Shown: piece after piece, positions 21,525 through 33,952 of the stretch
Layout: each line of letters starts with the position of its first letter
How positions within the stretch are numbered: the first letter of the stretch is position 1
Source of the DNA: Armigeres subalbatus
Taxonomy: Eukaryota; Arthropoda; Insecta; Diptera; Culicidae
NCBI RefSeq assembly: GCF_024139115.2
Contig: NC_085140.1
Span: 232,812,371-232,876,370 of the forward strand
Direction of reading: 5' to 3'
DNA: 64,000 nt
Notes under the pieces: model-generated
The model's input: only the letters and a program-made list of their open reading frames with translations
Database searches by the model: none
Told to the model about the DNA's origin: nothing
Program-made: the position numbers and the translations under genes

Positions 21525-22990
21525 TCAGCAATTTGACGCCTCAATACACTTTAGAGGCCGCATCTCTCCATCCTCGAATGCGCCCCACGCTCGACAAGTC
21601 GTTTTGCATCTGGTCTGCCCGCCTTGCCCGCCGTGTTCCATGCCGGATCGTAAGCGAACACCATCTTTGCAGGGTTGCTGTCCGGCATTCTTGCAACATG
21701 TCCTGCCCATCGTACACTTCCGGCTTAGGATACTGGATTCGCCGTAGAGTTGGGCGAGCTCGTGGTTCTTTCTTCGCCGCCACACACCGTCTTCTTGCAC
21801 ACCGCCAAATATGGTCCTAAGCACCCGTCTCTCGAATACTCCGAGTGCTTGCAGGTCCTCCTCGAGCATTGTCCATGTTTCATGTCCGTAGAGGACAACC
21901 GGTCTTATTAGCGTCTTGTACATGACACATTTGGTGCGGTGGCGAATATTTTTTGACCGCAGTTTCTTTTGGAGCCCGTAGTAGGCCCGACTTCCACAGA
22001 TGATGCGCCTTCGTATTTCATGACTAACATTGTTATCAGCCGTTAGCAAGGGTCCGAGGTAGACGAATTCCTCGACAACCTCGAAAGTGTCCCCGTCTAT
22101 CGTAACACTGCTTCCCAGGCGGGCCCTGTCGCACTCGGTTCCGCCCACAACCATATACTTTGTCTTTGACGCATTCACCACCAGTCCAACTTTTGTTGCT
22201 TCACGTTTCAGGCGGGTGTACAGTTCTGCCACCTTTGCAAATGTTCGGCCGACAATGTCCATGTCATCCGCGAAACAAATAAATTGACTGGATCTGTTGA
22301 AAATCGTACCCCGGCTGTTACACCCGGCTCTCCGTATGACACCTTCTAGCGCAATGTTGAACAACAGGCACGAAAGTCCATCACCTTGTCTTAGTCCCTG
22401 GCGCGATTCGAACGAACTGGAGTGTTCGCCCAAAATCTTCACACAGTTTTGCACACCATCCACCAATGCTTTGATCAGTCTGGTAAGCTTCCCAGGGAAG
22501 TTGTTCTCGTCAATAATTTTCCATAGCTCTACGCGGTCTATACGGTTGTATACTGCCTTGAAATCAATGAACAGATGGTGCGTTGGACCTGGTATTCACG
22601 GCATTTTTGAAGAATTTGCCGTACAGTAAAGATCTGGTTCGTTGTCGAGCAGCCGTCAACGAAGCCGGCTTGATAACTTCCCACGAACTCATTCACTAAT
22701 GGTGAACAGAAGACGGAAGATGATCCGGGATATCACTTTGTAGGCGGCATTAAGGAAGGTGATCGCTCGAAAGATCTCACACTCCAGCTTGTCGCCTTTC
22801 TTGTTGATGGGGCATATAACCCCTTCCTTCCACCCATCCGGTAGCTGTTCAGTTTCCCAGATTCTGACTATCAGGTTGTGTAGGCAAGTGGCCAGATTTT
22901 CAGGCCCATCTTGATGAGCTCAGCTCCGATACCATCTTTACCAGCTGCTTTTTTGGTCTTTAGCTGTAGGATCGCATCCTTAACTTCCCT
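21525..22990 (-). pseudogene. RTE reverse transcriptase, copy B 3' half
   Basis: The best preserved frame is 21,525-22,466 (313 codons): RQGLRQGDGLSCLLFNIALE, CFADDMDIVG with intact FADD, VVNASKTKYM, then the C-terminal YKTLIRPVVLYGHETWTML and RTIFGGVQEDGVWRRR. Upstream to 22,990 the fingers/palm part is frameshifted (DLVNTVYRPRRA-type remnants around 22,500-22,800). It is near-identical over much of its length to copy A. Confidence 0.85.
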
Positions 22991-22997
22991 CAAGGTG

Positions 22998-24178
22998 ATG
23001 ATGATGATGATGATGGTCCCGCCACATACCCCTACAAAGGTTTGAGCTGGACGAGTTATCTTTAAGATAATTAAATAAGATCAATGTAATCGGTTTTGCA
23101 AACAAACGATCCGATTGTATATACAGATATAAAATCCAAAATAAAATTCCATACTGTACAGCAAAAATAAATTGGTAAAATGAACTAAAGAACTACACCT
23201 AGAATTTTTGTAATCAACAGTAGTGATACATGGAGCTAATCAAAAGCTAAACTTGTGAAACCTCTCGCACAGATTTCAAAAGCTCCGCCAAACATCGCGT
23301 TCTTTTCACAAACCAATATCGCAATCTAAAACTCACATGTATCTGAACATGGATCATTAGGTTCGACAACCAAACTTCAAAACTTGTGTAACCGCTCCGT
23401 CGATAACAAAAGTTTCGGAACAACCGCGAGTACAAAATAATCTACCAGAAGGCTTACTACTAATTCAAGAGCATGATTCAACAGTTCGAAATATGCAAGT
23501 TTTTAAATAAATTCAAAATCATTCATATCTGTAATCCGCGCGCGATGCTCAAACTTTTGTAGACTACACAAAGAAAGGTTAAAAATAAACTACGTCAATA
23601 AATTAAAATCCATCATCATCATCGAGGCGAACGTTATAGCTTATTAATGCCTCAATAAATAATAAAAATAAAAAATGGTCCATAAAAATCATCCGTTGTT
23701 AAAAACTTCGTCAAGATACATGTGTTAACAGGTAAAAAATTGCCGGGTAGCTGTTCAAAAGGCAGCTTTGACGTGTGAAATACATTGTCTCTTAAACTGC
23801 GTTAGCGTGACTGCACGTTTGATGTGTGAAGGCATCGAATTGAAAACATTTATACCTTTAAAAACAAAGAGTTTTGTGAAGCGCCATACAGAAAATAGGG
23901 TGTTCTCACATTATCCGCGTGTCTAGTATTATAACTATGAATATCACTTCCTCTTTCAATTCGATCACACAAATATCGAGGCAGTAAACCGCTTATTACT
24001 TTAAAAATGAACACCATAGTCAAGTACACTATTCTTTGCTTCACTGACAGCCATTGTAAGGCGTCCAACAGGAAAGTTGAGGAAGTGAATCTATCACATT
24101 TTAAAATCAAACGCATTATTTTATTTTGAAAGCGCTGCAATCTCGATATTTGTGTTTCGTTAGCCAAGAAAAGGATGG
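22998..24178 (-). mobile_element. 5'-truncated LINE fragment (CR1/jockey-like) nested in RTE copy B
   Basis: About 1.18 kb, minus strand. At the 5' end a frame (about 23,850-24,165) gives ISRLQRFQNKIMRLILKC, LQWLSVKQRIVYL and GLLPRYLCDRI, the C-terminal tail seen after the RT in CR1/L2/jockey-type LINEs. A long AT-rich 3' UTR ends in an ATC repeat (CATCATCATCATCACC). The six bases CACCTT on the minus strand (AAGGTG at 22,992-22,997 and 24,179-24,184) flank it as a short TSD. Confidence 0.7.
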
Positions 24179-24180
24179 AA

Positions 24181-24833
24181 GGTGGGGGCTGGTTGGCTTC
24201 CATCGTCCGCTGAACTGTCGTGGTCATCTCCTCCGCTGCGTTAACTTTCACTGCCTGTACTCTCAGCGCCATTCGAATGTTCCTCGTAGTGCTGCTTTCA
24301 CCTTTCGATCACCACACGTTCATCCGTCAAGATGCTCCCATCCTTATCCCGGCACATTTCGGCTCGCGGCACGAAGCCTTTGCGGGATGCGTTGAGCTTC
24401 TGATAGAACTTGCGTGTTTCTTGAGAACAGCACAGCTGTTCCTTCTCCTCGCACTCCGCTTCTTCCAGGCGGCGTTTCTTCTCCTGAAAAAGGCGAGTCT
24501 GCTGTCTCCGCTTCCATCTATAACGTTCCACGTTCTGCCGAGTACCTTGCTCCAGCGCGACTGCCCGCGCTGCGTCCTTCTCCTCCAGAGTCTGTCTGCA
24601 CTCTTCGTCGAACCAATCGTTCCGCCGACTTCGTCCCACAAACCCGACGTTGTTTTCCGCTACGTCGTTAATGGCTGGTTTGTCTGTATTCCAGCAGTCC
24701 TCAAATGGGCCCAATCGAGCTCACCCTCTTCCGGCAAGGCTGCCTCGAGATGCTACGCGTATGCAGTGGCGACATCAGATTGCTTCAGTCGCTCTAGGTC
24801 GCACCGCGGCGGTCGTCGGTACCGAACATTGTT
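24181..24833 (-). pseudogene. RTE copy B, endonuclease-RT linker remnant
   Basis: Minus frame 24,298-24,714: GPFEDCWNTDKPAINDVAEN, RRNDWFDEECRQTLEEKDAA and KRRLEEAECEEKEQL, matching 5,190-5,600 of copy A. The linker is rich in charged residues. It ends at about 24,833 where the match to copy A stops. Confidence 0.8.
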
Positions 24834-25029
24834 GTCAATTTTATTCCTTCAGGTATGCAAAGTACCAATGGTACGCTTTACCCAGCATTTGCCATGCCTT
24901 CCTACGGTATACATATTTCGACGAAGAATTCGCGTTTCTTCACATTTTGACCAAATCATAAATTATAGGTTTGCTCGGTATCTGTCCCATCATAAATAAC
25001 ATGCTTCTCAATTTTTGATGTTTTCTTAT

Positions 25030-25112
25030 TATTTGGCCGAAAGGGTCATTTGGTCGAACGGATAATTTGACCAAACGGGTCATTTGGCTAAAAGCGTCGT
25101 TTGGTCGAAAGG
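25030..25112. repeat. 17-bp TTTGGCCGAA tandem array
   Basis: Five consecutive units of exactly 17 bp (TTTGGCCGAAAGGGTCA, TTTGGTCGAACGGATAA and so on), the clearest copy of this motif in the window. Short matches recur at about 25,997-26,035 and near 63,500. Confidence 0.8.
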
Positions 25113-26035
25113 GTGAAACTCGCCAGCTCACGGGAGGGTATGGTACCGGGTCGTTACGCTACTTCAATCACCCCTCTACTAAAGGTGAGGATGAATCGGT
25201 TCTTCGCAGGAGGGAACTATAAACGGGGCCATCATAAAAAGCGCTAATGCGGTTGGATGAGCAAAGCTATTTGATGTAGAAAGGGGGGGGGGGTATCTAT
25301 ACATGCAGTGATCTAAGAAGGACGAGGCTTGGTGGTCTCTTTGTGGACCCGGGAGGACGACGCAACGAAAATTGGTGAAAGGCCTTCTAAATTCATGGCT
25401 GCTCTTTCTTGCAGATTGCTACATCTGAGGCTAATTCATTTTACAATTTTATTGGTGACGTCACATTAAAGGGTACTTTCTTGTTGATTTTGGTGCGGGT
25501 TTAATGTTTTCTGGCCGGCGTTTGCGGAATCTGGAGGAATGGCTAATCTGACTCGATCTGGCCGCTCTGGGCTCTGGTGAGGCTGATTTACAATTCAAAT
25601 ACGCGCGCACTACAACTTCTTTCAAAGATCATTATGCAAAAGAGAAAGATTCCAGGTTTTCCCACTTCTTTTAAAGCCCTTCATAGCATAAATTATGTTT
25701 TATGTTTTTAGTTTGCCCATCCTGTTGCATTTAGCACCCCCTATGGGCAAGCTCAAATGGAACAGGGCTGTGCGTCTTTTGCCCGAACTCAAACTGCTCG
25801 AACGTCTATCGCATCTGGTCACACTTGGTATGACGTGAAAGTGGAACACGAACTCACTCGTGAGATGATCATCAACCAGTGAGTGTGACAGTTCCGAGGA
25901 GTAACTTTTGGAATGGTCGTATCGGGAGGGATTAGTGACAGAAATTCACTTGTGGTGGAGCCAACAAGTTCATATTGGAACCGAACGGTTACAAGGGTAA
26001 TTAGGCCGAATAGGGCATTTGACCGAATAGGTCAC
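25113..26035. other. No gene seen; G-run
   Basis: Includes a run of 10 G at about 25,279-25,288. Coding content is not recognisable; the 65-codon plus frame ending at 26,110 runs into the foldback. Confidence 0.4.
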
Positions 26036-26037
26036 TT

Positions 26038-26213
26038 GAAAAGTGAGAAATTAGGAGTGAGAAGAGAGACGTCTCAATTCTCTTTCCTCATTTCTCACTT
26101 CTCACTGTAAAAAGTGAGAAGCACGAAGTGAATAGTGAGACGTCTAACTACTCACTTCACGCTTCTCATTTTTACAGTGAGAAGTGAGAAATGAGGAGTG
26201 AGAAGTGAGACGT
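26038..26213. repeat. Foldback of AGTGAGAAG repeats
   Basis: Near-perfect arms of about 54 bp at about 26,086-26,133 and 26,137-26,197 (CTCATTTCTCACTTCTCACT / AGTGAGAAGTGAGAAATGAG). The palindrome GAGACGTC(T) occurs in the centre and at both outer sides. The arms are made of short GTGAGAAG units, so the structure is both a tandem and an inverted repeat. Confidence 0.7.
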
Positions 26214-26219
26214 CTAAAA

Positions 26220-28435
26220 TACCAAAAATTAATAATTTGGGAATAACATTCCCAGGTATTTTAAGTACCGATGTCCACATAGCGGGTTTTTAAGCTGCGT
26301 GCACACCGCGTCCAAGCAAGGTACCTAGCATCAAAGGAAGTAATTTACATGTATACTGTAAAGAGCTGTAAAGCAACTAAAATCATCGCATAATCATGGA
26401 CCCGATGGCCATCAAAAGATAGATCGACAGTTCGCTCTTCTTTTGTTCAGAACTTTGATCATCAACGGGAATCTTAGACTAATGTTTCCAGTCCCACAAA
26501 AAGGAAGACAAACGTGAAGTGAACTAATGCTAAGTTTAGACAAGGAAAGGGAATCGAACAACTCCCAATCGAGCATTGAACGAAACTTGAACGTCCAATT
26601 CGGCCATGAAAATCAAATTTATTCACCTTCTGACACAACGTGCATCGTTACGTACCCAAACACATTATTCTACGATGGCACAAATACGTTTTCCCTATTG
26701 ATCGAATGAACGCCTTCTCCCTATTGAACCACACCAGATTGATGACGAAAACGTTTGTACTCATATAACATGAACGAATAATGATATTAAAATAGATATT
26801 GGTGCTAAAATCATTTCGTACAACTTGATCAAAGTAAAATTGCATGTTTTTTTGGTTTTGAACATTTCGTACGGAGTGATTTCAACACCAATATCCATTT
26901 TCCTAAGCTGATAGAATATTTAAAAGCTTTCGTCTAACTTCGTTTACTACTTGTATGATGAAAGCTCCAAACAGTCTCCTTTCGCATACTCTGGCTTTGC
27001 AGCTGCGCATCTAGGCTAAGAAAGGCCCTGAACCGGATCGGATTATGACGATTTCGCTCCTCGGTGCTTTATAAGATGTTTTCTGGTGAGAAACATTTTG
27101 AACCGAGTGACGAGATAACCTCGGTCTGCAAGCTTCTCTAGAATAAAAAATTGACAGTACATCTTGTGAATTTAGTTAAATTGATTTCTTTGTAAACACT
27201 AATGAAAAACAAAGACTCTGTCTAATTTCTCGAATTAAACTCATATCAAGTAACAATTCAATAATTACAAATTCTGAATAATTAAATGGAAACGCAGCCA
27301 ATATTATAAAGCAGGAAGATCCAAATTCAGAAGGTACTTGGAATCTTGAAGCATGATGCAAAATTTACTACACTTGCGTTAATTAATGTTTGAACAGGCT
27401 CTAACAATGTAGTGAGAATTATTCCACTGCCTGAGTTTTTTTTTCATATATCCGTAATATATAAAGGTTCATTTCAAAAGTCGTTTTTAGATTGAAGATA
27501 TTTCCATATAATGCAGTTTTGTTGTCCGTAAAATCAAAAACAGCAAAACAACGAATGAAGCGTACCAAATGGAGAGGAAGAATAAAGAAAGTTAATTTAT
27601 TCACTAGTCAGCTAACAAACTTCACTCAATTCGAAGCATTGTAGAGGAGTATCCCAAACGAGTTAATATTCGCTTTGAATAGCCGATAAATTTATTAAAA
27701 TGTACATAAATTAAATCAGTTCTGTTACCCTGCCGTGATTTTTTTCCATCAGTAGGCCCTCCTGATCCCTCGATCCAGTTGGCTTCGAAAAACGACGAGA
27801 AATTTGCGAACGTTATCATAAACCTAAGGTTTTATTACCCGAAACCGTTGCATTTCCACAGCGGGATTGGCCGCACAAACGTGAAAATTTACTGTAACAG
27901 TTAGCAAGCAGGCGACCATATTCACGATGAGCGGATGAAAATATCCGCATTGCTATTCATAGGAGCGGATAAATCGCTCGATTTCCTGCTAATTGTTTTG
28001 TTCGGCAGTGAATAAAATGTTTTGATTTAGCAAGATTTTTGATACGTTTGAATTGTTAGCATTGTTTGACTTTTATGAGTAACACAATGAAACTGCGTTT
28101 TGAAATGTTTTTAATGGAAATTATTATTGAAACTTCCTGTGCTTGGGAACCAGCAGCCCTTCATTGTGTTCTAATAACAGGTGTCATACGTAATTGCTGT
28201 TGTTTCAATGCTATGTGCTAAATGCTGTAGGCAGTCCAGCTTTCATAATATTATCAAATATGATTTAAGCATATTCTATTGAGTTTATTTGCTTGTTGTG
28301 AGCTATTGTTGTAGTCCATACTTTGATGGCTTGTTGAATATCCTGATTTATCCACCTAAATGTGGTTTTGCTTTTCTCATTATTGAAATCCGACCTTTTG
28401 TGATCAATACAAAATTTCATTTATGACAATAAGAT
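26220..28435. other. No gene seen
   Basis: AT-rich. Several short frames without recognisable content. No clear transposon ends seen. Confidence 0.4.
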
Positions 28436-28439
28436 TCCA

Positions 28440-28690
28440 CAACTTAATGCTTTTTCACAATTAATAATTGCGTAGTTTCTAAGTCAAATTACCATTTAAA
28501 TAAGCACGAATGTCTATGCTCCTGCACCCAACCAGTCGATTGTGTATGCCCAGATTTTATACAATAATTGTCAGATTTGTGTGGGAAGTTGATTAAATAT
28601 TACCAAAACATCGTCTTGACGAGACAGGTATTCGACCCCAGCTGGATTCTGCATAGTCCGCTCAAATGCGGATTATACTGACTCAACATT
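28440..28690 (-). mobile_element. Strongly decayed SINE
   Basis: CTTAATGCTTTTTCACAATTAATAATTGCG-AGTTTCTAAGTCAAATTACCATTT (in parts) matches the Feilai-like 3' body on the minus strand. AGGTATTCGACCCCAGC at about 28,627 is a degraded B box. Heavily diverged. Confidence 0.5.
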
Positions 28691-29610
28691 TTCTCAACTC
28701 TAATTAATCCCCAGGTTAGCACAATGTGCAATAACTACATTATAAAAATAAGCAACACCACACAAATTCTTTCCTAATGTCATGCCCTACGTTATGTGTC
28801 TTTCCCCACTTAATACAACTTAAAGCGATAATGTTGTACGGATAAGCCTCCCGCCATTGCAAAATGGTTCAACACTTGGTGGCGACCGCTGAACGTAAAT
28901 AACCTAACCGACACTCGATAAAATCTAGCAGAATTTTAAATTATTTACCCCACCACGGTGTGATTAATTAAATTCACAGGCTTATGCGCTTTGTCCTGCG
29001 GTCGTCGCCATGGCACAATGCAATAATGAATGTACCTCGTTTGTGACGAGTACAAAAGTGCACCAGTTTAGACAGGAGGATACAAATCGGTGGGGGAGCT
29101 AAACCAGCAACAATTTACCATTTTGACCACGTGTGAATCAGAACACCGGGTCAGCAGGATGAGGCCGGCACGGTTCCGGTTCGTGTGGCCACCGTACGGG
29201 TCGGGAGTGATTGATTGCTAAGTGAAACTCAAATGTCGTGAAAGTCATTTTAATTTCCGGAATTTCAAACGATACTGATTATCGTTGTCTATTGGCGCCA
29301 CCACCAGCAGTAGCCTAGCTTGGACTTCTTAGACTTCTTTACGTAGTAAATTCAACATTCATACAAATAACCTAGTGTATTTTGACTTTTAAGTCATAAT
29401 GGTTTTAGTAGAGCTGTCTTGATCAACTTCACCCCAAACCAGATTATTCAAAAAATGTGTGATAATTTAATTTATTTAAAAAAATGCGAACGCATTTCAG
29501 AAAACTAATGTTGGTGATCATTGCAACGTATAGCAGTACATGTTTTGAAAATATTTGTTTCGATTTAAAATGTAAACACACATTGTTATTGCATGTTTTG
29601 TCTTAAAAAT
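28691..29610. other. No gene seen
   Basis: Non-coding sequence without recognisable repeats. Confidence 0.35.
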
Positions 29611-29614
29611 GATC

Positions 29615-30204
29615 ATCTTCCCCCCAGTTGACGGTACTCCAAAATGCTCTGGAGCTCAGCCCACGGTATTTATCGTCCTCATCGTCAGTATAGGTACTCC
29701 ACCAATCCGGTTCAATAGGCATATCACAAGATGCGAATCCAATTTTCTTGAATACGAATTGCTCAAGGTACTCCAAAATGTCCTGGAGTTCAGCCCACGG
29801 TATCTATAAGCTTTTTTTATGTCTTTATTAGCGAGACTTTCAGCCCAAGACTGGCTCGTCTCGTATCTATAAGCTCAATCAAGGCTTTTGCAATGTCCTC
29901 ATCGTCGGTATACCCCCAATCCTGTTCAATGGGCATATACGGAGCATGCAAACCCAATTTTCGTGGATACGGGATCTTCAAGGTACTGAAAAATATTCTT
30001 GAGCTTAGCTCATAGTATCTACCAGATCAATCAGCATTTTCCCTATATCCTCATCATCGGTATTTCCTTAATCCGGTGTAATAAGCATATGATCCTAATT
30101 TCCATAATACATAAGATCCAATGTCTAAGGTGGTCCAAAATGATATTGAGTCAAGATGCACAATGACAATAATTATAAACTGCGATTTGCTCTATGTTTA
30201 CGGA
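29615..30204 (+). repeat. Unnamed degenerate repeat family, plus segment
   Basis: Units with GGTACTCCAAAATG-CTGGAG-TCAGCCCACGGTAT near 29,635, 29,768, 29,975 and 30,130, spaced about 130-200 bp. The wording relates to the repeat at 10,956-12,450. Confidence 0.5.
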
Positions 30205-30214
30205 CTTGGATGAT

Positions 30215-30480
30215 TCTTCTTCTTCTTATTGGCATTACATCCCCAACCTGGAACAGAGCCGCCTCACAGCTTAGTGTTCATTAAGCACTTCCACAGTTAT
30301 TAACTGCGAGGTTTCTAAGCCAAGTTACCATTTTTTGCATTCGTATATCATTAGGCTAACACGATGATATTTTTATTCCAATCCGAAAATTGCCTAGACC
30401 GGCACCGGGAATCGAACCCAGCTACCCTCAGCGTGGTCTTGCTTTGTAGCCGCGCAACTTACCGCACGACTAAGGACGGC
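30215..30480 (-). mobile_element. Feilai-like SINE
   Basis: 266 bp on the minus strand; a stretch corresponding to GGGAAGTCGAGAC is deleted. Perfect 10-bp TSDs CTTGGATGAT at 30,205-30,214 and 30,481-30,490. Confidence 0.88.
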
Positions 30481-30754
30481 CTTGGATGATCAAGGCCCTC
30501 TGGATGATCCGAACTACAAAAAGAGTCTATACAGTCGATCCTCTATTAATCACTAATGACTCAAGCATACATCGAGATATGGAATAGAAGTTCGTTGGAA
30601 AAATGTTCGTTAGAACCATCAGAGTAACCGAGAAAATATGTTTAGTATGGCATCATTAGCTTCTACGAGTAGATATCGAATCATGGAGGCCATATTGTAG
30701 CTTGTGAATGAATGAAATCGTGATTAGCACTAAACGGATACATCATTCAGGACT

Positions 30755-31045
30755 TGGTTGATCGGGAAGATCGCTGTTCTGAACTCCAGGCCGTTTTGGA
30801 GATCCTGGAATAGGTTACGTTAATTTAAAACTCGATAATTTCATGTCCTATGATTACATAGATATTTTTGGACATATTCTCAGCTTTGGACAATTTGTTC
30901 TTTTCCGATGCGTTCGAGAATATGTACTCCAGAATAGTTTGGACAGCCTAGGACATCCGAAAAAAATATTTCAACACCCTTCTGGTTCTTTCTTTACTAG
31001 TTTTGGCAGGATAGATCAGAAAAACCCAAATCTGTACGTTAAATC
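30755..31045 (-). repeat. Unnamed degenerate repeat family, minus segment
   Basis: The reverse complement aligns over about 280 bp with 11,165-11,450, the best evidence that this is one dispersed family. It lies opposite to the segment at 29,615-30,204 with a SINE between. Confidence 0.65.
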
Positions 31046-31257
31046 CATGTAAAAAAAAGTCTTCCTTAAAGGGTTAAAGTGGGTAGGTCAATATCCCTAG
31101 TAAGCATGTACCAGCCACCGGTAGTGGACCGATGCCACAGGCGATGATGAAACTTCGTCGGCAGTCAACCGCTCAAATAAACCACGATCTCGCCAGTAGA
31201 TGGCGTCTGAATTTACACTCAACTAGCGGATGTCAGACTTTTGCAATTCTGCATAAG

Positions 31258-31442
31258 AACCCGCCAAAATCTTTGTAAGAACTGTGCATATGAAAAATTG
31301 TTTGATTCGTGTACAGAAAGGGCAAACTTCGTATATAGATATTGTAAAGAAAGCATGTAAAACTGTATGGTCTTATACACCATCTGTATTAGAATCTAGC
31401 AATTTCGCATATGCCCAGTTCTTATATTGATTTTGACAGGTT
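31258..31442. mobile_element. MITE-4, complete copy
   Basis: 185 bp with imperfect TIRs of about 35 bp: AACCCGCCAAAATC... at the left and ...GATTTTGACAGGTT at the right, containing TAAGAACTGKGCATATG. A second copy at 59,375-59,745 is interrupted by MITE-2. Confidence 0.65.
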
Positions 31443-31501
31443 AGTATACAAATCTGACTTCCGTTGGTTGGGTTCAGCGACGAATTAGGTTTTCTATTCG
31501 G

Positions 31502-31788
31502 GGCCCTCCTTAGCCGTGCGGTAAGACGCGCGGCTACAAAGCAAGACCATGCTGAGGGTGGCTGGGTTCGATTCCCGGTGCCGGTCTAGGCAATTTTCGG
31601 ATTGGAAATTGTCTCGACTTCCCTGGGCATAAAAGTATCACCATGTTAGCCTCATGATATACGAATGCAAAAATGGTAACTTGGCTTAGAAACCTCGCAC
31701 TTAATAACTGTGGAAGTGCTTAATGAACACTAAGCTGCGAGGCGGCTCTGTCCCAGTGTGGGGATGTAATGCCAATACGAAGAAGAAG
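31502..31788 (+). mobile_element. Feilai-like SINE, best preserved copy
   Basis: A box TAGCCGTGCGGTAAGACG, B box GGTTCGATTCC, body and tail GAAGAAGAAG all intact. A 12-bp direct repeat ATTCGGGGCCCT at 31,496-31,507 and 31,789-31,800; at the 5' side it overlaps the SINE's own GGGCCCT start. Confidence 0.88.
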
Positions 31789-31800
31789 ATTCGGGGCCCT

Positions 31801-33952
31801 AACAGTCCAAACATTTCGTCCGTCATGACTAATAATATCCGGATTTGAAAGCTTAAAAATCTGTATCAATCAACCGACGACCAAAATGCAAGGGACTTGA
31901 TATTTCTGATCTACCTACTGCTGACAAGTCACTAATAAGCCAAATTAGTTGACTGGATGATAGTGGGTGGGTTTGTTTATTTAAAACCGTGACGTCATGC
32001 CCGTTTGAAGACTTGTTTCATAGTTCATTTGGAGACAGAGGATTTATTTTTGCCCGTCCATATATTCCACTATTTATACCTATTGGTAATTAAAATTAAC
32101 ATGCCGTTAGTTGTGCTGCCTTGCCTTTTTTCTATCGCAAGATGTTACAAAACATATTTACAGTAATTAATCGATAACATTTTTCTGCAAAGGGTCATTT
32201 CCTAGAAAGGTATTTGGTTATGAAAACTGTCGTATTTAATATCACTTATTTGATTATACTTTTATTCCTTTTGTTGTAGATTTTACAAAAACATCTTTAG
32301 TTTTGCAAAGATTTGCGGACACTATAAAGATTCTATGCACCACCCGTTTTTTATTTTAAAATGATTTTCCCGTTGAAATCCCAATGATTATTTAAATAGA
32401 TTTTATTCTATATCGTGCATTAGATAAGTATAACCAAAATTCACACGATTATCTCATACCATGGATATCAAAACCTCGTTCTGTATTTCCATAATATGTA
32501 TATTGTTTGCAGTCCGCAGAATACAAGCATCCAGAAACCGATAGACACAAAAATCAATATTTTATTCAAACACCAAACTTCTGCACCCTGGAATGAACTT
32601 TTCCCAAAGTTAGTATGATTGAGGTATGAATCATTCTTGCCGCAGACTATGACAAAATCCCACACACTCATGGGAGAACAAGCTATTTTTCTAATCCAAA
32701 GTGTCGCATTGGCAAACCGAATATTGTTGCTAGAAGTTGCTGTCTGCGGGAAAGTTGTGCTCCGTTCCTCGTCACAACCTCATTAGCGTCAGCTGGCTTC
32801 CACGGCACGCCATAACCAAAACTGTAGAATAGGGAACCGATCGGGTGCGATGTTGGGGGTGGCATTCTGCTCTGCTGTGATTTGTCGGCTCGGTACATTG
32901 TCTTCACTCAACCGTTGAAATGGAAACGAGAGTTAGTCGACTTTGGTTGGGTGTTTATGGCAAGAGACTTTTCCGTATTTGAGCACGAAAGATCAAGGAT
33001 TTTCCATTCGTACGGAAATCTTGAAAAGTTGAATGAAGTTTTCTCGACAGCCATCTGTCAGCAAGCAAGATTTCTAGCAGAATGTGCTTGAACTTATCAA
33101 ATGAAAAGAGAAAGAGAACTGGCATGCTCTTGGTTTTCGGGCCTCTTACAAAAGTTAATTCTTGGTGTGTATATATTGTTGCTACGTATATGATTTAGTC
33201 ATCAATCGATTGCAAATTTATCTAAGATTCAAAATCACCATTGAAGTTTAATAATGTTCAATAGTGTACTATTGATTTGTGCTCTGTTCTCAAACACTAT
33301 TTTTCCCACAATCAGTCAATTATCACATGATTTCACCCCCCCCCCCTCAATCAGTTTCCACCGTTTTATTTATGGCATACTAGTCGAATCTGCCTGCTGG
33401 GGTTTTTTTTAGATTGACAGTTAAATCGTTTGGTTGATTGCAGCGTCGCACTCTAGATCGATTTCAGTTTTAGCTTTATGGATTTGTTCAGAACAAATCA
33501 AAACTTAATAGTTTGATAATTTTCAAACTTTCCCATCAAAATTAGAAGATAGAAGAAAGAAAAAAGAAGATGCTCAATTACGGAACGGATTGGTGGGGCC
33601 TAAAAGTTGGAGGGAATGGTCTTTTATTGACTTGCAGAGCAAAATGACACATAATAGTAGTTTGTGCAACTAGTTGCAAAAAGATGATTTTTCCAGCACG
33701 AGTTGTACGTGTATCCAACGAGGCTTGTCGAGTTGAATAAATTCCCCGAGTGCTGAAAAAATCGAGTTTTGCAACGAGTTGCATACGCTTTTTTTGCAAT
33801 GACGAAAAATGGGCTTTGATATGATAAATTTGTTCCAAAAGTTACAGTCTAATTCACTTGACATGGTCATGACATGGTTGCCAATAAATCAAGTTGCTGC
33901 AGAGAACAACTAGATTCCATGTTATCGTGCCACATTGCATAGCATGACATAC
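31801..33952. other. No confident gene
   Basis: Non-coding apart from the weak candidate at 32,683-32,907. A C-run lies at about 33,340. Confidence 0.35.
32683..32907 (-). other. Possible host exon, unknown
   Basis: 74 codons with fairly balanced, GC-richer codon use than the surroundings. Contains TSHPIGSLFYSFGYGVPWKPAD and RRQQLLATIFGLPMRHFG. The first codon of the open frame is GTG; an ATG is three codons further. No splice signals can be confirmed. I do not recognise a family, and a chance frame cannot be excluded. Confidence 0.2.

Larger units (their letters stand above)
21486..24833 (-). mobile_element. JAM1-like RTE retrotransposon, copy B (5' truncated)
   Basis: Minus-strand relative of copy A (4,190-7,460). 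The 3' end is an ATTCATTTATTT-type tail at 21,486-21,500. The coding part runs up to 22,994, is interrupted by another LINE fragment (22,998-24,178), and resumes at 24,181 to about 24,833 in the endonuclease-RT linker. The endonuclease is missing. Confidence 0.85.

Noticed and set aside
24220..24999. 259-codon plus frame opposite RTE copy B
   Set aside because: Antisense of the RTE linker; it changes content where the RTE ends.
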